This document shows, piece after piece, positions 58,058-64,000 of a stretch of DNA of 64,000 bases. The DNA is taken from positions 248,001-312,000 of the forward strand of contig JAMZAV010001061.1 in the NCBI GenBank assembly GCA_024449915.1, in the 5' to 3' direction. The DNA is from Sweltsa coloradensis (taxonomy: Eukaryota; Arthropoda; Insecta; Plecoptera; Chloroperlidae). The notes under the pieces were generated by a model. The model was given only the letters and a program-made list of their open reading frames with translations, did no database searches and had not been told where the DNA came from. The stretch's first letter is position 1; each line of letters opens with the position of its first letter. The translations under genes were made by a program, and so were the position numbers.

Positions 58058-58639
58058 GTGAGTCGGCGCAGTGTATAATAACTAAGCATATAGTAGTTTT
58101 GGGCAGATGATAGTTTTCAAAGATGTTCTCAATATTTTACGCCACGAAAAGCTTTGGAAAAAAAACATCCATCAGTACAATAGAGAAACATTGATGTCTG
58201 GCGTAATAAAGTAAGCATACCTCCTCATTGTTTATGTCTACAATTACGAACAGAAACTGATCTAACAGGCAACATAGATTTGTTATTCATTCTGTATATA
58301 CAAGTGTGGTCATAAGGCGGTTTTAAATAATAAATATACGGAGTATTCCAAGAGAAACTAAAATAAAATGACGCTTGGGATAATGAACATTGTTAATAGG
58401 TTTTCGGATAGATATAGGCCTAGTACATGCATAACGCGCGAGAGTTATTAGGTAGGTCCGCGGTCGATCCTCACCCCTGGCAATCCTGACATTTACATGA
58501 TTACGGAAACTGCTGTTAGCCCATAGCGTTTGGAATTTCTTTAATCATGTAATTTAACTTATTGTGGAAGAATAATTAAATTTTTTAAATGCTATAAGCG
58601 TATAACCAAATCGCTTTTATTTTTTTAAAGTGCAAGTAA

Positions 58640-58681
58640 TTCTGTATCATGTGTGTGTGTGTGTGTTTGTGTGTGTGTGTA
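58640..58681 (+). repeat. (GT)n microsatellite
   Basis: GT run with one interruption inside the Kolobok-like element. Confidence 0.9.
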
Positions 58682-59004
58682 AGAATCGCTATCGCGTGTA
58701 GGGCCTATTATGTTGTTGTATAGGCAATACTTATTCAACTCCACTATTAGGCCTACCTGCCATGATTGGCAACATATAACTTTATAAGAACGTGTCAATA
58801 TAATATTTATTCCATTAAATTGACGACAACAACGTATGTGTTTAAAAAACAGGTGTTGGTTTAACTGTAACGTATTGTTAATCAGATGATCGCAGGCCTT
58901 CCGCTTTGTTTTCAGTAGAACAGACTATCTCGATAGATAGACCGGGACCTGCCTCACGCGTTACTCGCCGCTAGTAGCTGTGCTGTGTTGCAACACCTCG
59001 CCAG

Positions 59005-59034
59005 CTTCGGGTCAGTGACGTCACTGATCCGAAG
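59005..59034. promoter_or_regulatory. CRE-centred 30-bp palindrome
   Basis: CTTCGGGTCAGTGACGTCAC followed by TGATCCGAAG is self-complementary except for one mirrored pair. TGACGTCA is the consensus CREB/ATF site. It sits within the transposon, so a host role is speculative. Confidence 0.4.
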
Positions 59035-59208
59035 CGCGCCGATGAATTTAAAGACCCCTATTGACGTACCGTAGGTCTGGAAATATACACATTGAACTTA
59101 ATTTTTATGTTCGTACTTGGTTTTAAGAATAACTTGTTAAAGAGGTGAACGGGCCCTTTAAGTATTGAAATTTTCAGGGAATGATGTTTATGGACATACT
59201 ATACTGTA

Positions 59209-59390
59209 CTAGGGAAACGCCAAAGTCGTTGTTAAACGAGTGAGTGAGCCATGTGTTGAGTACCCGGTATCATTCCTCATACTGGGCTAGATCCAGCCTT
59301 AGGTAGGCCTATAGGGGAGGAAAGGGGATGTTCCCGGTTACTCAACACATGGCTCACTCACGTTTAACAACGACTTTGGCGTTTCCCTAG
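59209..59390. mobile_element. 182-bp palindrome of two family B Helentron-like 3' ends
   Basis: CTAGGGAAACGCCAAAGTCG opens and its inverse closes the element. Each ~60-bp arm is the full family B 3' terminus (hairpin, CTCACTCGTTTAAC, TGTTGAGTACCCGG). The centre is unrelated and contains one AGGCCTA. Confidence 0.8.
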
Positions 59391-59559
59391 TTATTTAAAT
59401 TGAACATTTAAAATGTGAATCGTGTTCAAAACGTAAAAGTCTCTATCTCTTTCTCTATCAGTCTCTAACCACAGACGAGATCTGGATTTTTGGGATACCC
59501 TATAGGCCTATTGTATAAGTTTAACTAAAAGCTTAAAACTAATGGGGCCTCTGGGCGTA

Positions 59560-60960
59560 GGTTCCACATGACAAACTCATTGGGAAACTGGAAGGAGTAG
59601 GCCTAATAGATATGACAACTGGGTTAACAGATGGGTAAAGGAATTTCTCAGGGATAGGAGACAAAGGGTCAAGGTAGGGGAGTATCAATCGAATGAAGTA
59701 GAAGTGACATCAGGGGTAGCCCAAGGGAGTGTACTGGGATCATTACTGTACTATATAAAGAAACGACATAGCCGACAGGATGGGGGTGGGGGCCAAGGTA
59801 AGACTATTTGCAGACGACTGCATAATAATAGAATCATAAGGAAGAGTAGGGATGTAACGGACCTGAAACAGGGCTTGACTAGGCTTGAGGAATGGGTAAT
59901 GGGCAATGAGATGAGCCTAAACATTGATAAATGTAAATGGGCAAGGTTTACAAGAAGGAGGATAATCCGAGGTCTAGGGAAAGGGTACTCACTCATGGGG
60001 ATGGTAGGCCTACTGGAAAAGGTGGAAAAAATTAAATATTTAGGAGTGTGGCTGCAGTATAGGCCTAAGCTCAGCTGGGAGGAACACATCAAGGAGGTCT
60101 CAAAGAAGAGTTTTAGGTGCTTTAATTTTGTTATGTGGACACTAAAAGGGGCAAGTAGCAAATTAAAAGGACATGCATACAAAACTCTTGTGAGGCCAGT
60201 GGTAGAGTATGCTGGAGCTATGGGACCCGTATAGGAAGGGGGAAGTAGAAGAGATAGAGGCAATGCAGAAAAGAGCTGCAAGAAGGGTAATTAGAAAGGG
60301 AAATACTTGGAAGGAGAAAAGTAGTAAATGGACATGTAGGCCTAGGTAGTAAGGAAGTATGAAAGTGTCTCCGGTACGGTAGGGATCTAGGATGGGAAGA
60401 GCTGGAGGATAGACAAAGGATGGACAGACTAGGGAAAATGTAGGCACTCTTTTGGTTGGTATGGCCAGTTTTTGATTTTGTAGGTACTTTAGGCCTATAT
60501 TTAAAATAGCGACGTTAAAGGTTTTGTAGGTAGGCCTACCTACTTTAGATTTAATAGCGACGTTAAAGGTTTTGTAGATACCTACTTTAGATTTAAAATA
60601 GAGACGTTAAAGGTTTTGTAGGTAGGTAGGCCTAGGCCTACTTTATAAAAAAAAACTGGCCATACCAACCGAAAGAGTACCGGTACCGAAATGTACATGG
60701 TGACTAGAGCTCAGGAAGGATGGGGAGAGATGAATAGCCTTTTAAGGAAGGCTAACTATCTAGCAAGAGGGGATCATAGGCTAAGTGGAAATATGAGAGA
60801 GGGACATGGGCTACTGATGTAGGAAGGAACTCGTTCTTGGCCAGAACGGTGGTGGAGTGGAATGGCCTGACGGAGTGCGGAGCGGGCGAAAAGGATATTA
60901 AAGGATTTAAAAAGCCACTAAAGCTTACTGCCTATAAGGCTCACCCTGATTAGATTAGTA
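59560..60960 (+). pseudogene. LINE RT and C-terminus, second family
   Basis: From about 59560 the frames show WVKEFLRDRRQRVKVGE, then TSGVAQGSVLGSLLYY (motif B, 59704), an F-A-D-D-type box at about 59808-59820 in another frame, LEEWVMGNEMSLNIDKCKW, KIKYLGVWLQYRPKLSWEEH and KTLVRPVVEYAG. After 60235 it continues frameshifted to DLGWEELEDRQRMDRL and WPERWWSGM-like sequence. A small element interrupts it at 60443-60688. Confidence 0.85.
60443..60688. mobile_element. ~246-bp hAT-like MITE inside the LINE
   Basis: CTCTTTTGGTTGGTATGGCC and its inverse near the right end define the arms. AAATGTA (60436-60442, 60689-60695) is duplicated, and a possible eighth base differs. Removal restores the LINE frame (GKMYMVT). 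Three copies of GCGACGTTAAAGGTTTTGTAG-like units fill the interior. Confidence 0.75.
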
Positions 60961-60964
60961 GAGA

Positions 60965-62690
60965 GGGAAATAAAGTGGGAGAGAAGAGGGAAGCACTGGT
61001 CAAGCTCTCTTGAGATTCATCCATGAGTGTGATGAAGTACAGGGCTAAAGAAGCGAAACAAAAGGGTATGGAAATACGGCAAGAAGTAAGATGGGAAGTA
61101 AACAAGAAAAGGGATTCCAAGAGGATTAAGAATATGAAGGATGCAAAGAAGGAAGGAATGATGAATAAACCTACCACCGACTACCGTCATAAGTAGGAGA
61201 GAGAAACCAATACCAATACCAACCTAGGCCTACTCTGGGGTGGCCCAAATGCCGTTTCTTCGCTACACCCAACATAACCTCAATGACAACCGGCAAGATT
61301 ATACCTCACCCTACGCTTTTTAAATTTGCATGACAATAAAGACAGAAACAATGGAAAGTACTAATCACTTACTTTTTAAACATCTTGATTTCTTTAAAAT
61401 TTTGTATTTTATTTCTACACAAAATGTTAGAAAAAAGTAGGCTAGGTCTTCACGGGTAGATACTACTGTGGTCCTCAATAAACTGGGTCCCAGTGACGCT
61501 GGTGATAAAAATGGGCTTAAATTTATTTTGTGGGTTTCTGTAAAGTGGGACTCAATTTAAATTAAAGTTAATCCGAAAATAACCATACGAGGATTGTTGG
61601 GACTTAAAATATAATGAGCACGCAGCAACCATCATTCGTACACTGGGAGGAACTAGTTTTTGGTTACACAGTAGTCAACGTTTTCAGAACAGGTAGAGCT
61701 AGAGAAAGCAGAGTGCGTAGGGTGGGGTCCCCAAAAACACTCGTGTGTAAGTTCCAGCGCTTGCCGCATGATGAACCGCTTTACCGACCAACTCCCTGAT
61801 TAGCTGCAACACATCCTACAGCTTAGAAGCAAATTCAGGTTGATGATGAGACTTTGCCAGGGGTGAAAAGGTAACCATATCTATAAATAATAATCTGATT
61901 ATTGATACGCGACGTTGTACCGCACCTCAACGCCAATACAGTTTTTATAATTATACAAATTAATAATATGTATTTGTAGCTGTGGTCCATCCATAATTGA
62001 AAGTAGACGTGAATATATTTTACTCCATCTGAAACTAAGATAGTTTTTTTTTTTTTAAACCACACATACAAACAATCTTGTAAAAGGGGACAGCTAAACC
62101 TCAATTCAAAAAGCATTGAGATCTAAAAGACGGGGCCAAGCTTTATGTACACTTCTACATTTTGCAGAAAGAAAAAAGAATGCAGTCACTTACAAATCTT
62201 ATCAAAAATTTTATTGCAACTAGGTACTGTTAAATGGTGTTAAAAAGTACGGCAATTATTTTGCAAAGAATTACATGGATTCATTCACTAGGCACAGTAA
62301 ATTATATATTATCCAGAAAAGAAAAGAAAATGTGGAAGGGTAAATAAGTTGGGTTTTTGAGATTGCAATGCTTTTGATTGTGTAAGGTTTTGGCCAGTGG
62401 AGAACTAGCCCCGTTTTTTTGGGGAAGGGCGAAACATTTTTTGTAGAACCTTACCATAAAACATTGTTTTGGAAAAAAGTATATTATCCGTGGCGGTCTT
62501 GGGCGCACAGCAACAGTATATATTTTTTTCTTTTTATATGCAAAGGTGTAGTTTACTAGGTTTCAGGCGTGTTTTCGCCTATAATTTATATAGGAACCTA
62601 AAAAAGGTCCCAATTAAAAATATTTGTTTCAATAGAAATATTTATTAAAGTAGATAATTGCTATGGTATTACCAATTTAACAATTAAGTG
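60965..62690. other. Unassigned DNA
   Basis: Nothing recognisable apart from A/T-rich tracts and short frames. Confidence 0.5.
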
Positions 62691-62693
62691 TAA

Positions 62694-62993
62694 CAAAAAT
62701 CTCAATTTTACGCTTTTTGTTTGTTTAAAAAAAATTCTCTTGACTTATAAGTAACACCTACGTGCTTTATGCGATTGAATGTAGTGTGTAATGTAATGTG
62801 CGCCCCTGATCTCATGTGTCGTCGTAAAAAATTAAAACAATATACAAGCGTTGTCGCGCAGGCCATAGCAATGGGAAAACGAAGATTTAATTTAAATACC
62901 AATCTGATAACACATGCGCATGTCCAGTCTCAATGCATTAATTACGCTCATCCAACAACGCGCCTGAAAAAAGCGTTTTGCGAAGCTTCCTAG
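62694..62993 (+). mobile_element. Helentron-like family A variant, 3' end
   Basis: Ends GCTCATCCAACAACGCGCCT...GCGTTTTGCGAAGCTTCCTAG then T. It has the same long-hairpin variant as the 4316 copy (AGCTTCGCAAACGC). Confidence 0.6.
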
Positions 62994-63941
62994 TTCATCC
63001 ACATAGATACTTTAGAGTATTGTGCGAATATTAATGGCTTACATTTATAACATCGTGTCTTGAAACTGTGCACAACACAAAACATAACACTCAAAATATG
63101 CTTTCCGAAATCACACACATTCTTGGTAACATCAGCATATTTTGACCGAACGACTGGCCCCAAATAACAAAAAAAAATATAGGAGGTACAGATAAGGTGG
63201 TTTCAGAATACATCAATGAACGTCAATATTTTTTGGTCAAAAGTCTCGAAGGTCAAGGGGCATAAAGATCGTCCCATGTTCTTTCTAATGGGAGATTTTG
63301 TCTGATGGGACCTATAGTCGAAATTACAAATTTGACATTTTTTCTGAGTCATGGTGTGGACCAATAATTTTTTAGTTACTCTCCCCCAGCAAATTCATGA
63401 CAATTAGCCGGATGAAATGTTTTTTTTTTTAGTTAAGAGGAGCTGAAATCAATTAGGCCTATAATCGGGGATAACAATAATAATATACATCCTGCTAGTA
63501 TGTTACACCGCATCTCCCTTCTCCCCTGCTGCTGGAAATTGCCTCGTTTTTTCTCTTAGTAAATGACAAATTCAAATCAAATCGCTCCCCATCTAGAACT
63601 AGATGCCTGATTGGCGCCGCATCCAAGCCGCGGTGCGCTAACACACTGAAGGCGCATACATTCAAGTTGAGGGCGATTTCGAGGTCCGTCAACCGTCAAC
63701 CCAAATAAAAAAGTATTTTGGATACCAGGATGTGTAAAACTGTAGATGATGCTTATTTAGGATTTTGAATAGTGTCTTGAGACTCGTTCCGTTTGGACAT
63801 TAAATATCTGCGTTATGTCATATTATTTTTATAGTTGTCCATTACAAATTAAAATTATCTTTAAGGTTTGTCCCTTGCTCATAGGGAAATTAGGATCTCT
63901 GAATAATATATTAATTGTGTGGTCGAATACTATTATTGTTT

Positions 63942-64000
63942 ATGGATGAGCGTAGCGAGCGTAGCGAAGGATCCATATCACTACACTGGAGAAAAAAATC
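63942..64000 (+). mobile_element. Helentron-like family A, 5' end, runs off the window
   Basis: TGGATGAGCGTAGCGAGCGT, then CACTACACTGGAGAAAAAA. The element continues to the right of the window. Confidence 0.7.

Larger units (their letters stand above)
57106..59157. mobile_element. 2.05-kb Kolobok-like DNA element, TTAA target
   Basis: AGGGATCGTTCACCTCTT and the inverse AGGGCCCGTTCACCTCTT are bounded by TTAA (57102-57105, 59158-59161). The left end matches the fragment at 1-218. No transposase is recognised; a short exon-like frame lies at 57994. A CRE-centred palindrome is at about 59005-59034. Confidence 0.72.

Overview
This is eukaryotic, intron-bearing nuclear DNA, most likely from a marine invertebrate. 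It is AT-rich, with spliced coding exons, GT-AG introns, LINE, Penelope, Copia and many DNA transposons, long microsatellites, and the octamer TAGGCCTA scattered throughout. An echinoderm or another marine invertebrate fits, but I cannot fix the taxon from sequence alone. There are no bacterial operons, no CRISPR array and no complete viral genome.

One host gene can be recognised. It lies on the minus strand as five small exons from 42226 down to 10487 and encodes MCTS1 (MCT-1), the PUA-domain partner of DENR in 40S recycling and translation re-initiation. Splice sites and reading phase agree at all four internal junctions. Only a tiny first exon of about four codons is missing. The introns are long (15.3, 12.5, 3.3 and 0.2 kb) and are built largely of mobile DNA.

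Layout. 1-10 kb: end of a TTAA-type (Kolobok-like) element, several LINE fragments, Helentron-like repeats, and a captured tRNA-Ser 3' half. 10-15 kb: MCTS1 exons E, D and C, a pogo-like element and a 1.9 kb foldback element. 15-24 kb: a Copia element inserted in the last codons of a LINE fragment, and itself split by two later elements; target-site duplications (TSDs) prove each step. 24-27 kb: Penelope-like element (RT plus GIY-YIG), then MCTS1 exon B. 27-42 kb: mostly unassigned intron DNA, a hAT inside a hAT (both with perfect 8-bp TSDs), a 1.07 kb palindrome tipped with tRNA-like sequence, then MCTS1 exon A. 43.1-49.3 kb: a 6.2 kb Mutator/foldback-type element with arrays of ~89-bp repeats in both arms and four younger insertions. 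50-64 kb: Helentron-like families, two LINEs, a second Kolobok-like element and a palindromic pair of Helentron 3' ends.

The most interesting pattern is a group of three repeat families (called A, B and C here) that share one terminal architecture. The 5' end is TTGGATGAGC, TTGAACGAGTGAGC or TTAAGCGAGC. An inverted copy of that end lies just inside the 3' terminus, followed by a short AACG(C)/(G)CGTT hairpin and a terminal CTAG before T. There is no TSD. This is the signature expected of Helitron2/Helentron non-autonomous elements. Two small loci consist of two family-B 3' ends facing each other.

Stretches not listed as features (for example 394-1145, 7260-8610, 27100-28900, 29000-30550, 35610-37450, 37730-39070, 41410-42070, 60965-62690, 63000-63940) contain nothing I can identify beyond simple repeats and short B-box-like relics. 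All coordinates and repeat comparisons were made by eye.
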